Part shown: positions 34,285-46,854 of the stretch, in pieces
Numbering within the stretch: position 1 is the first letter of the stretch
Layout: every line of letters starts with the position of its first letter
Source of the DNA: Cyathus striatus
Lineage: Eukaryota; Basidiomycota; Agaricomycetes; Agaricales; Nidulariaceae
Reading direction: 5' to 3'
DNA length: 64,000 nt
Assembly (NCBI GenBank): GCA_025738555.1
Contig: JAOVFP010000006.1
Location: 930,001-994,000, forward strand
Position numbers and translations under genes: made by a program
The notes under the pieces: model-generated
What the model saw: the letters and a program-made list of their open reading frames with translations, nothing else
Database searches by the model: none
Told to the model about the DNA's origin: nothing

Positions 34285-35395
34285 TAACAAAGGATAATAT
34301 GACACTCTTTCATTGTGTTATTCATCCATTGTATAAAGACAATGAGAGACTATTTATATACAACTCCATTGTTTTCAATCCTATTGTTCATAATAAATGA
34401 ACTGCATTGTACTATTCACCTATTTTTGAAGACAATGAGAAAACTATTTATATACAACTCCATTGTTTTCAATCCTATTGTTCATAATAAATGAACTACA
34501 TTGTACTCTTTACCCATTGTCCAAAGACAATGTGAAACTATTTATATATGACTCCATTGTTTTTCACTGCCATTGTTCGCACAATGGCAGATAGGTATCT
34601 ATTGTTCACTGCTCCATTGTTATAAAAATGGATTCCTATTGTTCTTGCCCAGAACAATGTAGCTCTTTATTTAGAACAATGTAATTCATTACACATTGTT
34701 CTGATATATGCTATTGTTCTCTGCTGACTAACCCTCAAATACCATTGTCCTGTACAGCCTCAGATCTAAAATCTACACTTGCACATTACTTGTTTTGGAG
34801 AACAATGTAGATTGGTAGAGTGGGAATTGGATTACTAAGCAGGTTGGGAAAAGGTATATAAGGAGGGCAGTTTGGCAGTAGATAGATAGCTACCCACCCC
34901 CCAGTAGTCTCACCCAATTGTCATTAGTCATTAGTTATTAGTACAGTTTTATCAGCACAGCCAGTACAGTCAGTAACAGTAACAGTAACAGAAACCGAAG
35001 CAGTCACAGTCACAGTCACAGTCACAGTCACAGTCACAGTCACAGTCACAGTCACAGTCAAAGTAACAGTCAAAGTAACAGTAACAGTATCAGTATTAGA
35101 AGCAGAGAACAGTTTACCATTGCATACTTCAGTCATAGGTCCAGTCCTAAGCAAGTTAAGCATTGATCTCAACAATATACACATCAAATATAGCATTAAG
35201 TCTATAGTGTGTACTATACCCCTTTCATTATACTTGTCATTATATACAGCCTTTGCTGTACATTACCCTTCATACCAAGTTTCATACAATTCATACAGCT
35301 TTTGCTGTACAAGATTATCCATTAAATTTCCAAGAATATCCTTGCTAAATATTTCCTGACACTCAGGTGTTGTAACACGAACAAAGTCGATTCCT
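34285..35395 (+). repeat. LTR-like repeat, copy B (CATTGTTC-rich) inside Gypsy-3 gag
   Basis: Homologous in layout to copy A at 2583-3835: CATTGTTC-rich part (34310-34830), TATA box TATATAAGGAG near 34852, a hexamer microsatellite (34977-35061), and a 3' part with CTTTGCTGTACAT copies. Two blocks around 34360 and 34455 repeat a ~75-bp unit. Precise ends and TSD are uncertain. Confidence 0.55.
34977..35061 (+). repeat. Hexanucleotide microsatellite (CAGTCA)n
   Basis: A run of CAGTCA units with interrupted CAGTAA variants at both ends. It lies just downstream of the TATA box of copy B. The open frames over it are artefacts of the repeat. Confidence 0.95.
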
Positions 35396-36429
35396 GTTAG
35401 CACCTTAGATTATCTTAATCTTAAATGACAGCTGCTATGTGTAAGTACCTGACTGTATGACTTAATATTCCTGAAGGGTGTTGCACACCTCGTTTAGATG
35501 GAAAAAGTATCACTAAGTTTACTGGTGAAAAATCACTGTTCTTTCATCTTGAATGTTGGCTTTGGGATTTATGTGCACATTTTAGTGCATCCCAATTAGG
35601 GGGACAGGATCGGGACCAAGAATGAATCTTCAACTTAAGAGAATTCTTGGATGGACCAGCATTACAATGGTATTGTATTCATGTAATTAACCCACTCAGT
35701 GAAAGGCAAGAATGGACATTTGAAGATATGATAACTGGGATATATGACTGATTTGTTCATGAAAATATGACTGGTGAGGCTCGTGAATTGCTTCATATGG
35801 TAAAATACGATCCTGGTCAAGGACTTCAAGGACTGCATGATTCATTAGCTGAACAAGCATGGAGTATGCCCATTCCCTTAGATGAAGTCTTATTTACCCA
35901 CATCTTCTTGAACACCATGCCACTTGAATGGAGACAGCATTTACTCAAAGATTTTGAACTATCACCATCTATAAATAGTGCTAAGGAATTCCTTATGATT
36001 GGATTAGCATTGGAGAATGGTAATTGCAACTATGATTCTACAGAACAGTTCCTGAATACATTTATACAACCAATCACTGTGCCTAGCTCAACACATGATT
36101 TATCATTTAATCAAACAAGGACAGCTAATCGTCCTTCAGGAGGATTACCTAAATCCTCTGTTTCAAGACTATTTGGATCTAGACTATTACCACCCATACC
36201 AGAAAATAATAAACTATTGGATAATTCCCAACCATCTAGATTGAGACCAGTAAATGCCAATAGCCAACACCAGAAAGTTGCATTTAATAAGCCTCAACCA
36301 GTAACAAAGAACAAAGAAAAGAATTCTAAGCCAACTAATACTTCTTCCAAACCCAATGTTTGTTATAATTGTGGCAAATCTGGATATTATTCTAAGGATT
36401 GTCCTAGACCTTGCCAAGAACAACTGTGA

Positions 36430-39400
36430 GCTACTCACTCAGTAGATGAAAATCCTCAAGGTGATGCTAATAATGATGAAGACAACCAAGTTATAAATGA
36501 TGACAATCAGAGTAATATTGAAATGGAACTTGAAAGTGAGGAGGATAATGGATCTGATTATGGTTGTATGGACTCATTATGCATTATGGCTATTATGGAT
36601 GACCCATCATCTGACAACAAAGATGAAATTATACTCAATGTTGAGTACAACACAGAAGATCCAACTATTGAGTCTGATGATGATATCGAATTAGTTGGTG
36701 CATCCACCATAATGGAGTCACCTCCAAAGCAAGGAGCATCAGAGTCTAAGCCTGTTACAACCTATAAAGTTACTTTAAAAAATACAAAGAAGATTATTGA
36801 TCGACCTAAGCTATCTGATGAAGAGAAGGCATGTTTGGCCACACTAGTTAAAATTGGTGATATTCATGCTTGGACTCTCTGGGACTCTGGAAGTACCACC
36901 ACTGGGATTACACCTTCCTTTGCCAAAGTAGCAAAAATTCCAGTTAGTCATCTATCTCATGAGTATACTCTCCAGCTTGGAACAGTTAGCAGTCAATCAA
37001 CTGTAAAATATGGCACATATGTTAGTCTAGGATTACCTGGATGTACAAAACCAGTGTATGCAGATGTGGCCAATTTCAACCACTATGACTTGATTGTTGA
37101 TGCACCCACTATGTGTGCCAATAAGGTTCACTTAGATTTTGAACATAATCTTGTTATTGTAAATGGAGTATCATTCCCTGCTGAATGTGTTGATCTTGGA
37201 ACAACAGACAGTAGACTTAGACGATACTGCACTTAAGAAAAGAAAGATAAATGACTTCTGGCTAGAAGGCCCCCAAAGCCTTCCATTGAAGAAGAACTCA
37301 ATGAAGAAGGAGTCAAATCAAGGAAACCACTACCGTCAAATCATCCATCTTTGCTATTAACTAATGAAGAATTTGTAAAATCATCAATACCTCTTGATCC
37401 ATCAAAATTGGAATCAATAAATCTTAGTTCTCCACATTCTAATGAACAAATATCACAATCTCATAATGTTTCCCCTAAGGAATCATGCGACTCAATGAAA
37501 TCACATGATTCCAATATTTGATCCACTTATGTTGAACCACCTATTTCCTATTGTCAACCAATATCATCAAAGGTTCTGGTTGAAGATCTGGTTTCTGATG
37601 ATAATCCACATAATAGTAACCCAGAACTACAATATACTCGATGGGATACACCTATTTCCTCAATTAATCCAGATTGGTTGTGTAATGCTCAAATGACTGA
37701 TGAATGGAATACAATGATCACTGATTTGACAAATCAAGTATGCAAACAGTTACCAGATACTAATCCATTTATCAAACAACTAAAACCTGAAGATGTATCT
37801 ATTCATGAAGATTTTATTCCTACAATTCCAGTAGATGAATCATTCCACTGATTTAACATTGAAACTACACCTGAAATTGAACTGCAACAACAATATGATA
37901 AACCATCTAAACCACACATTGATAAGGGAAAACAAAAAATGCAATACACAGATGATGATATCCCGTGACTATGACAACAATGGCATGATAACTACCAAGA
38001 TTTAATGAATGGGGCACCTGACCAATTACCCCCATTCTGTGAAGTAAACCATGAAATTCATTTAATTGATGAAAATAAACAATATAAATATTGTCTTCCA
38101 AGGTGTCCAAATGCACTGTGAGAAGAATTTTATGAAAAATTAAATTGTTATGAAAATGCAGGATGGTGGGAAGCTAAATCAGTAACTCAAGCAGCTCCCT
38201 TACTGTGTCTACCAAAGAAAGATAAACACTTACACACAGTTATTGATGCCAGACAACGTAATGATAATATTATAAAGGATGTTACTCCTTTGCCTGACCA
38301 GGATGTAATCTGTGAAGATGTTGCTTGTGTGCAATACTGCTCAAAAATTGACCTATCTGATACATATGAACAAGTATGTGTGTGGCTAGAAGATGTTCTA
38401 AAGACAGCTTTTGCAACAATTTGTGGAACTTATTTAAGTCATATTATGCAACAAGGTGACTGTAATGCCCCTGCAACTTTTCAATGTCTCATGACTGCAA
38501 TATTTTGTGATGTCATTGGATGCCTTTTGCATGATTATATAGATGATATCTTTGTATTCTCTGATATAATTGATGAACACGAAAAAGCATTAACAATTGT
38601 ATTTGAATGATTACAAACAAATCGTCTATATGTTAAATGGTCTAAATGTGAACTATACTCTAAGCATATAGAATGTCTTGGTCATATAATTGATGATGAA
38701 AGTATCCATCCTGATATGGACAAATTATCACATATACAAGATTGGAGAACTCCTCATACCTATAATGACATCCAACAATTTGTTGAATTAATTAATTATG
38801 TTGCAAGTTATTTACCCAATATTGCCACATATACCAGCCCACTGTTAGCAATGACCCAGAATGGCTCTCCATTTTTATGGAGGCCCATTCATCAGTGTTG
38901 TTTTGATATGATTAAACATATTTGTTGTAAGACACCTATTTTATGACCTATTGATGCATGAGACACAGACCCAATTTTGCTAATATGTGATGCATTAAAG
39001 ACTGGTATAGGTGCTGTATATGGGCAAGGACCCACTTGGAATAAATGTTGTCCTGCTGGATTTATGTCAAAGAAATTTACTCCAGCTCAACAAAATTATG
39101 CTGTATATGAATTGGAAACATTAGCCATTTTAGAAGCCCTTCTCAAATGGGAAGATAAACTCTTGGGATACAAAATACATATCATCACTGATCACAAAGC
39201 CTTGGAATTTTTTAAGACCCAAGGAAACCTATCAAATTGCCAATATTGTTGGATGGATTACATGTCCCGATTTGAATTTGATATTACCTATATCAAGGGT
39301 GAATATAATAAGGTTGCAGACTGTCTATTACGATACTATGAAAATGATAATATGAATGATGTATATGATTCAAATGAATATGTACATGCTGATGTATGCA

Positions 39401-41142
39401 TCGACCCAATAGGCAAAGATTTGCTTAACATTTGCTATCAGGAAGTACATAATCATAATATAGAAATTGATTTCTTGAGATCTATTGAAGTATGATGAAG
39501 TAAAAGATTACAAGAAAAGCAAGAACTCTGAGATATCGAAGGACAGGAAATGTCAAAGGCTGTTGACCATACTATCAATAATGCTAATACTCCTCTGACA
39601 CTTCCAAAGACAGTGCCATCCAAATCAGTTTGTCAAGAACCAACCCTTGGGGATTCTATCTTCAGGAGATGTTCATTACCTCCACCCCCTACAGTGATGG
39701 ATGATAACTTTTTATCCATCATAAAAACTGAATACTCAAATGATAAACTATTTTCTATCATAAAAAATGATCCAAAACAGTACCCACATTTCCCTATTCA
39801 GGATGACATCATCTACTTCACAAATTTGGTTGGCAATGATGTGGTTTGTATACCACGACACAGGCCTATGATCACTATGATATTGGAACAAGCACATATC
39901 ATAGTGGGACACTTTAATGATCAGCAGACTGCTGAATATATTCAGCAATGGTACTGGTGGCCACAGATTACCAAAGATGTACATGAATTTTGCCATACTT
40001 GTGAGCCTTGTCAACAAGCTAAAGGATCAAACCAAAAGCCAGCAGGGAAACTTCATTCATTACCCATACCCATAAAGCCATGGGACTCTATTGGAATGGA
40101 CTTCATTGGTCCTTTCCCAGAAACAAAGGGATATAATTACCTATGGGTTGTTATATGTCGAATGACTAGTATGGTACATTTCATTCCAGTTAACACCAAG
40201 AATACTGCTAGCAATTTATCCTGGATATACAAATGGGAGATTGTCCATTTACATGGGCTCCCAAGTACTATTGTTAGTGATCAAGATACTAAATTCACAT
40301 CAAAATGGTGGCATGAACTACACCATATAATGGGAGCTAAATTACTTATGTCTACTTCCTATCACCCAGAAACTGATGGGCAGACTGAAAGAATGAATCA
40401 GAATGCTGGCCAAATATTTTGCACCATGGTCTGCCCAGATCAAAAAGACCGGTTAGATAAGATTGATATGGCAGAATTTGCTATTAATTCTAGCATATCA
40501 AGTACTACTGGATATGCACCCTTTGAATTAAATTCAGGATATATGCCATCTATGATTAGAGAAATATGGAGTGATGATGTTATACCTAAGGGAATTAAAT
40601 CTAGCTGCAGCTCATGATTCTATTATTGAACATCATATTTTCCAAACTTATTATGCAAACACTTGATGTTGGGATGAACCTGCTATTACTGAAGGTTCTT
40701 TGGTCTATCTTTCAACTGAACATCTTAATTTACCAAAAGGACAGGCGAAGAAATTGTGCTGAAATTTATTGGTCCTTATAAAGTGTTAGTAGTGAACCCC
40801 GATACATCATCTTATACACTCAAATTACTGCCCACATTAGTCAAATGGAAAATCAATCCAACATTTCATGTTAAATTGTTGCATCCTCATCATGCATCAA
40901 ATGATGCCTTATTTCCAGGGTGTATGCACCTGGAACCTTATGACTTCGGAACTGGAATGGATCATGAGTGGTTTGTTGATGAAATTATTGGTCATCAATG
41001 GGTTGACAAAATGGTTGAGTACCATGTTTGGTGGAGTCTTGGGGATACAACATGGGAGCCTCACTCTGCATGTAAAGATCTTGAAGCATTGGATCGGTAT
41101 TTTGAACTCCTCGGGGTTCGTCAGTTTAATCAATTACCTAAA
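36430..41142 (+). pseudogene. Gypsy-3 protease, RT, RNase H, integrase, chromodomain
   Basis: Same frame as gag. Protease Asp-Ser-Gly at 36883-36891. RT: Leu-Ser-Asp-Thr-Tyr-Glu-Gln-Val near 38350; Tyr-Ile-Asp-Asp at 38536-38547. RNase H: Cys-Asp-Ala, Glu-Leu-Glu-Thr, Thr-Asp-His (38980-39195). Integrase: His-His-Cys-Cys zinc region (39895-40015), then Met-Asp-Phe-Ile-Gly-Pro, Val-Ser-Asp-Gln-Asp and Gln-Thr-Glu-Arg (the three acidic residues, 40097-40390). A frame excursion at 40590-40750 precedes the C-terminal part with a chromodomain-like end (Glu-Trp-Phe-Val-Asp-Glu-Ile near 40967; Thr-Trp-Glu-Pro-His near 41047). About 15 TGA codons interrupt it, many at positions where relatives have Arg. 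Confidence 0.88.
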
Positions 41143-41163
41143 TGAACATCTTCTGAATGACTT

Positions 41164-43841
41164 GTGTTTACAATTGGCACCCACAAGTGGACTTTAAATT
41201 CCATTGTGGGGGTCAACCTTAATGGCCACACATTCTTTCTTTTGGCCCCCATCCCTTCCTCTCAATTATACATGTCCTGCAATGTGACCATGCCTATGTC
41301 CCATTGTCTTGACCATTGTTGTTTTTCTGAGGGAACATTTGGTTCTTGCAGTGGCTCAGCTTTTGGTATGAACCCTTTGGAGGGTTCAGGTGGTGGGGGA
41401 GAGTGGGATTGCAATATTGACCCACAGCCTATGGGCTATCAACAAACTCAATCGCTAGAATCATATGGAGGGGAATTCGAGAATTCCTCACCAATGCAAA
41501 CAAATTCATGGAGTAATTGGGGACCTATACACCCCCCTCAGAATCAACTACAAGTTATGCATTAGTGTAATGAAGAAATGCAAGTAGATGAAGAACAAAT
41601 GTATCCCAATGTTACATATGAGAATCGAATGAGGACCAATGTAGAATCTGTAGGGATTAGACAAGAAACAAGAACAGGAGGACTGCCAATATATACTAAC
41701 AGGCAGCCTCAAAGCAAATATCAGGCAAATCACTATGGTCGGAATTCACCTCCACCCAATTGTTGAACAACATCTCCTCCAGGAAGAGTGAATAGAGAAT
41801 ACCAAAGTAACCATGTATTATCAAGTGACAAGGAGAAAGGACAGTGACAAGAGCCATATCATAAACATCGGGAGGAAGAATCCAAACTCCTCCAACAATT
41901 GGAAACAGAAGATGTATTTTTGGAAGCAGACAAAGTAGTGGGAGATGGAGTAAACAATGCTCTTATCACCCTTCTTGATAAGTTGGATCTAGCCTGCAAA
42001 GAACTAGAATCAGTTAGAGCACATAATAATCGTGTTAACGATGAATTGCATAGGATAAAATTGAAGAGACCTCACCCAATTGAAGGTGAGACTATTTCTA
42101 GTACTTCCTGGGGAATCAATGTACAACAAGATGATCAAACTGTACTGCAAGAACCACAGCATCTCACAAAAACTATATGCATTGATAGGACAGTGTTACA
42201 AGTACCACATACACTCCCCCGTGTTATTCACAATACATCTAGTAACACGGCAGTAGTAGTACCACCACTCCCTGAGAAACCTAAAGAGATAACTATTCAA
42301 ACCAAAATAGAAGGATTGTGTACTAGGTTATTGGGGACCTCCATTTCTAACAACGCACAGAAAAAAGAAACAACTGTAAAAGTTACCATTCCTGGACCTA
42401 TCAATGCCCCTCATCATATTATTCTGGATACTGAAATGTCTGAAGACGTAATTACTCCAATTCCTAGTGAAGATGAGTCCGATTATGACTTTGATAAACC
42501 CATTAAACCAGACATACCTGAAGGGGCAATGGAAGGACAAGTAAAGGCAATGATGCTGCAACATAATGCAGAAGTTAACAGGTACAATCAAGCAGACAAA
42601 GCAAAATTACTAGAACATGCTAAACATCCAGGGTGTATCCCTGATGCAATTGGAATGTTTAAAGACATAAAGAATTGAGTAATGAGAGATAACATGATAG
42701 CTGGGATGTATGGTCCCACCATTTACATCTCTTCTACTACAAACATTGCCTTTGCAGGGAAAGAAGCAGAGAAAGCATTGCTCATGGAGGTTAGGAACAA
42801 TCACGTCTATTTCTCATCTTCAAATTTGTATATAATTGCTAAGCGTGGATTTCCGATGAATCCACATCAGGTGGATGAAATGTACAATTTCATTACAAAT
42901 CACAAAGAGAACACCGAAGCTTGGTTACAAGCCCACAAGCTGTTGTGTGTTTCCTGGCTCATGTTGAGTATGACAGTACCAGACAGTCATGACTGAACTA
43001 TGAAATATATACTGGAAATAGAAGGATTTGAAGATGGAATTCCTCCTCCTGACATTGGAGGGTCATTACAAGTCCCATACATCAAATGTAACCCCACCAC
43101 ATTTATTCATAATCCTAATGCTTCTAACTTTGGTGCAGGATTACCATGGTCAACTATGAAGAATATCTGCAAATAGACAGAGTATGTCAATACTTTGCCC
43201 ATCATTGTCACCCAGATAGCGGCAATTACCACTCTGGAATTGTTATAACATATGCATTCAATGTATGTTGACATGCAGTATTCAGATATGGCCTATGTCA
43301 ACTTCTTTCTCCATCTGATGTCTTATCTCATAATGCTTTCACTAAGGAATTCACTCATCTCATTGCTACATCACATAAGTATAAAGAAGAAATTGAATGA
43401 TGGAAGAAACAAGATACAACTCATGTATTTTTGCCTCAACACGGTCCTCAATATACCTTTCAACACTTCACCTGCAATCCATCCCATTACTGAAATATAT
43501 GTATGGCCGATGTGGTTAATATGTTAATTATAAATCATATCCCAACCTCCTGGATAGACCATTCCTATCCATATGGCCTCAATTTCTTGGACTACCACTT
43601 TGGTACTTCACTTTGTCAATCCTTATTTGAAGAAATAGACGATGAGCATTTGGCTCATATCAATACTTATGGAGAACCACCTGCTATACAAGATTGGGCT
43701 GGCTGGTGGCAGCCTCAAAAAGATGACTTGGAGCATATTCACACCATTTTAGGATTGGTACCTCAAGGAAAAAAGCAATGTGAAACATGGGGACAATGGT
43801 TTCAACATGGGGAACCATCTACATACCACTTCTTACACTCA
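41164..43841 (+). pseudogene. Gypsy-3 extra 3' ORF of unknown function
   Basis: One frame runs from 41164 to about 43390 (interrupted by TGA at several points and two TAG), then continues in another frame at 43503-43841: about 880 codons originally. The start is Gly/Ser/Pro/Gln-rich; 41899-42678 has a likely helical, charged stretch; the rest looks globular (Gly-Phe-Pro-Met-Asn-Pro-His-Gln-Val near 42850; Gly-Trp-Trp-Gln-Pro near 43702). No membrane anchor or signal peptide, so it is not an obvious envelope gene. I do not recognise a domain. It follows pol in the same orientation and ends before the purine tract, so it belongs to the element rather than to the host. Confidence 0.7.
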
Positions 43842-44193
43842 TGAGATATGATTCCTGCTGTGGGTTCTGATGTCATGTCGGCATCTATCAATGCACATAC
43901 TTCCCCACCCATGCCACTTCCTGCATCATTTTCTGGTGGGTTTATTGAACCCCTTCTATTAAAGGGATTAATTCTCCCTCTCCTATTTTAGGGACTAATC
44001 TTCCCTCCTCATCTACTGAAAACGATAGCAGTTTCAATGGTATAGCTATGGAAGTAATTGAAAACCCTCTGGCAATGCGTCATTCATTGTCTCCTGTGGG
44101 AAATTGCATTAAGTCCCCCATCCTACGTCCTCCATCTTGCTAAATTGTATCATCTGCATTTGAGTTGTTTCTTGGAGCCATGCACTTAATCTC
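43842..44193 (+). other. Gypsy-3 3' leader between extra ORF and purine tract
   Basis: No motif recognised. A Pro/Ser-rich frame continues for a while after the TGA at 43842 and may be the tail of the extra ORF. Confidence 0.45.
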
Positions 44194-44204
44194 AAGGGGG
44201 AGTA
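44194..44204 (+). promoter_or_regulatory. Gypsy-3 polypurine tract
   Basis: AAGGGGGAGTA immediately before the 3' LTR. Confidence 0.85.
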
Positions 44205-44420
44205 TGTAAGGGCTCATATACCCCAAACTCATAATTAGGCATATGCCTTATTTGTTTGGCAATAGACTGTTTACATACATTTGACTGAGTAATATAAATA
44301 CCCTACTTTTGTACCGTATTAGGGCAGACTTTTTACATTATGCCCTCATAGCCACCAATATACTGGTCAGGTAGACGTTGCACATGATATAAGTCTCTGT
44401 AGAGGACTTAACCCTCTACA
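44205..44420 (+). repeat. Gypsy-3 3' LTR
   Basis: Same length as the 5' LTR. Differences include CG/TG, CG/CA and TG/CA pairs at former CpG, plus a few non-CpG transitions, so it is older than Copia and Gypsy-2. Confidence 0.93.
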
Positions 44421-45026
44421 CTGTTGTAGAGGTGAGGGTTGTTCCAAAAATTCAGGTGACACTGAGTCAGGAAGGCATCTAACTTGTCAGTGCTAGAGCC
44501 ATCAAAGATGTCAGGCATGTGAACCTTCTTGTTGTGTGGTGTAGAGGGAGGAGGTGGTCATTCCATGATGTGTTCGACAATAGTAGTCAGAGTACTGACC
44601 ACATCCTCTCCATCATAGTGACAACAATGAGAGTGATGTGAGAATGAGCAAGAAGAGCCATGAGATAAAGGATCAGAGCCTCCAGATCTACCAGGTCCAC
44701 CAGGAGGAGTTCTCCCAGGGCCTGTAGGATTATTGTGATCTGAGGGAGGTACTTTGTCCTTGACATTGCCAAACTGAGAATTGCCATCAGAGGGCTCATT
44801 GTTGGAGCCATTGTCAGAAGATTCATCTTCATTGCCCCCATTGCCATTATCTCTGGGTGGAGGTCATGGTGGGGCACTCCCAGCACCTGAAGGTATAGGT
44901 GCCTTAGGAGGTGCTGGACCTGGAGTTGGAGCTCATGGGTCAGAGTCAATGGTAGCATGTGGGACAAGTGTTGGGTCAAAAGGAAACACTAATGGTATGG
45001 ATCAGGCAGTGCTGATGTACTTGAAT
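44421..45026 (-). pseudogene. Gypsy-4 gag, N-terminal part
   Basis: In minus sense it reads a Gly/Pro/Ser-rich stretch (Thr-Pro-Pro-Gly-Gly-Pro-Gly) and the capsid start Phe-Asp-Gly-Ser-Ser, Asp-Ala-Phe-Leu-Thr-Gln-Cys, then is cut by Gypsy-3 (the CTGTT duplication). The frame continues at 32295 downward. Separated from its own upstream part by the 45027-48185 element. Confidence 0.75.
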
Positions 45027-45101
45027 GAGTGGTGTCAGCCAATATTTTCAAAAAAGCCTAGGATAATTGATTGCCTATCTTTGTATGGGTATTAGTCTTT
45101 T

Positions 45102-45510
45102 AGTGATCAAAAACAATCATTGGTTTATTCTAATTGAATATTACTACTAATCTATTGGTGATCATGGGCAATCATTGGTTCATTCTAGTTGAATATTACT
45201 ATTAATCTATTGGTGATCATAAACAATCATTGGTTCATTCTAGTTGAATATTACTATTGATCTATTGGTGATCATAAACAATCATTGGTTCATTCTAGTT
45301 GAATGTTACTATTAATTTATTGGTGATCATAAACAATCATTGGTTCATTCTAGTTGAATGTTACTATTAATTTATTGGTGATCATAAACAATCATTGGTT
45401 CATTCTAGTTGAATATTACTATTAATTTATTGATGACCATAAACAATCATTGGCTCAATCCAATTGAATATTACTACTAATCTATTAGTGATCATAAACA
45501 ATCATAAAGA
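45102..45510 (+). repeat. Tandem repeat, 55-bp unit, left arm
   Basis: GGTGATCAT recurs at 45157, 45212, 45267, 45322, 45377 (and as GATGACCAT at 45432). The inverted copies occur in the right arm at 46570-46852 and 47991-48090. Confidence 0.9.
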
Positions 45511-45836
45511 ATACTAATTGGATATTGCATCAGTTGGTCACGTGGTTTAAGCGTGTCATGTGTTTCACATGTTCATGCACTTCGGTATTTCGCGTGCATC
45601 ACACTACTTTCGCGCACCTCACAGATTTCAAGTGGATCACTATTTTCCCGCGCTTCACATTACTTTCCCACGCCTGAAATATTTCTCGCACGTCACATTT
45701 GTCACAGTTTGACGCCACAGGTTCGCGCGCTTCGGTATTTCCCGCGCTTCCTATTATTTTCCCACGCTGTACACATTTCTCACGCGTCACGATTTTCAGG
45801 CATGTCACGCTATTCACACACGTCACACAATTTACA

Positions 45837-45965
45837 CGCTATTCACACACGTCACGCTACTCACACGTGTCACGCTACTCACACGTGTCACGCTACTCAC
45901 ACGTGTCACGCTACTCACATGTGTCACGCTACTCACACGTGTCACGCTATTCACACGCGTCACGC
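45837..45965 (+). repeat. 18-bp minisatellite, left array (CGCTACTCACACGTGTCA)
   Basis: About seven units. Related by complement to the right array but with CACACG in place of CAGGCG. Confidence 0.9.
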
Positions 45966-45972
45966 TATAGCG

Positions 45973-46296
45973 TGAATAGCATGACGTGCCTGAATAGCGT
46001 GACGTGCCTGAATAGCGTGACATGCCTGAATAGCGTGACGCGCCTGAATAGCGTGACGCGCCTGAATAGCGTGACGCGCCTGAATAGCATGACGCGCCTG
46101 AATAGCATGACGCGCCTGAATAGCGTGACGCGCCTGAATAGCGTGACGCGCCTGAATAGCGTGACGCACCTGAATAGCATGACACGCCTGAATAGCGTGA
46201 CGCGCCTGAATAGCGTGACGTGCCTGAATAGCGTGACGCGCCTGAATAGCGTGACGCACCTGAATAGCGTGACGCGCCTGAATAGCGTGACATGCC
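45973..46296 (+). repeat. 18-bp minisatellite, right array (TGAATAGCGTGACGCGCC x18)
   Basis: Eighteen tandem units with no length variation. Every unit-to-unit difference is CG to TG or CG to CA; the other 12 positions are invariant in all units. Confidence 0.97.
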
Positions 46297-46854
46297 TGAA
46301 AATTGTGACGCATGAGAAATGTGTACAGCATGGGAAAGTAATGGGAAGCGCGGGAAATACCAAAGCGTGCGAACCTGTGGCGTCAAACTGTGACAAATGT
46401 GATGCACGAGAAATATTTCAGGCGCAGGAAAGTAATGTGAAGCGCGGGAAAATAGTGATCCGCTTGAAATCTGTGAGGCGCGCGAAAGTAGTGTGATGTG
46501 CATGAAATACCGAAGTGTGCGAACCTGTGAAACACGTGACATGCTTAAACTGCGTGACCAACTGATGCAATATCCAATTAGTATTCTTTATGATTGTTTA
46601 TGATCACTAATAGATTAGTAGTAATATTCAATTGGATTGAGTCAATGATTGTTTATGATCATCAATAAATTAATAGTAATATTCAACTAGAATGAACCAA
46701 TGATTGTTTATGATCACCAATAAATTAATAGTAACATTCAACTAGAATGAACCAATGATTGTTTATGATCACCAATAGATCAATAGTAATATTCAACTAG
46801 AATGAACCAATGATTGTTTATGATCACCAATAGATTAATAGTAATATTCAACTA

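Larger units (their letters stand above)
32693..36429 (+). pseudogene. Gypsy-3 gag, split by an LTR-like insertion
   Basis: The N-terminal part (32693-34090) is Ser/Thr/Asn-rich and broken by a few stops. The middle is displaced by the repeat at about 34285-35395. The capsid-like part resumes near 35427 (Leu-Asp-Gly-Lys-Ser-Ile-Thr-Lys-Phe-Thr-Gly; Phe-Leu-Asp-Gly-Pro-Ala-Leu-Gln-Trp-Tyr). The nucleocapsid knuckle at 36361-36402 reads C-Y-N-C-G-K-S-G-Y-Y-S-K-D-C: the zinc-binding His is Tyr, a CAT-to-TAT change. Stops are mostly TGA, several at positions where Arg is expected. Confidence 0.8.
32296..44420 (+). mobile_element. Gypsy-3: 12.1 kb Ty3/Gypsy element with an extra 3' ORF (TSD CTGTT)
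   Basis: Two 216-bp LTRs (32296-32511 and 44205-44420), begin TGTAAGGG and end CTCTACA, flanked by CTGTT at 32291-32295 and 44421-44425. Between them are gag (split by an LTR-like insertion), protease, RT, RNase H, integrase and chromodomain, then a long extra ORF. Polypurine tract AAGGGGGAGTA at 44194-44204. LTRs differ at about 13 positions, most at former CpG. It inserted into Gypsy-4 gag. Confidence 0.93.
45512..46575. repeat. Long CpG-rich palindrome
   Basis: Left part from TAAAGAATACTAATTGG and right part ending CCAATTAGTATTCTTTA are inverted copies, with parallel order of features inwards (GGTCACG/CGTGACC, CACTTCGGTATTTC/GAAATACCGAAGTG, TTTGACGCCACAGG/CCTGTGGCGTCAAA). The two central arrays meet at 45965-45973. 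Long open frames on both strands are products of the 18-bp unit and are not genes. Confidence 0.9.

Noticed and set aside
34924..35196. A 90-codon minus-strand frame of Thr-Val repeats
   Set aside because: It is the translation of the CAGTCA microsatellite.
41164..43841. Envelope gene of a retrovirus-like element
   Set aside because: No signal peptide, cleavage site or membrane anchor can be seen; it is left as an unknown extra ORF.
45553..46542. Long open frames on both strands (up to 265 codons) over the palindrome
   Set aside because: The 18-bp unit is a multiple of three, so it keeps frames open in several phases; the translations are six-residue repeats with no motif.
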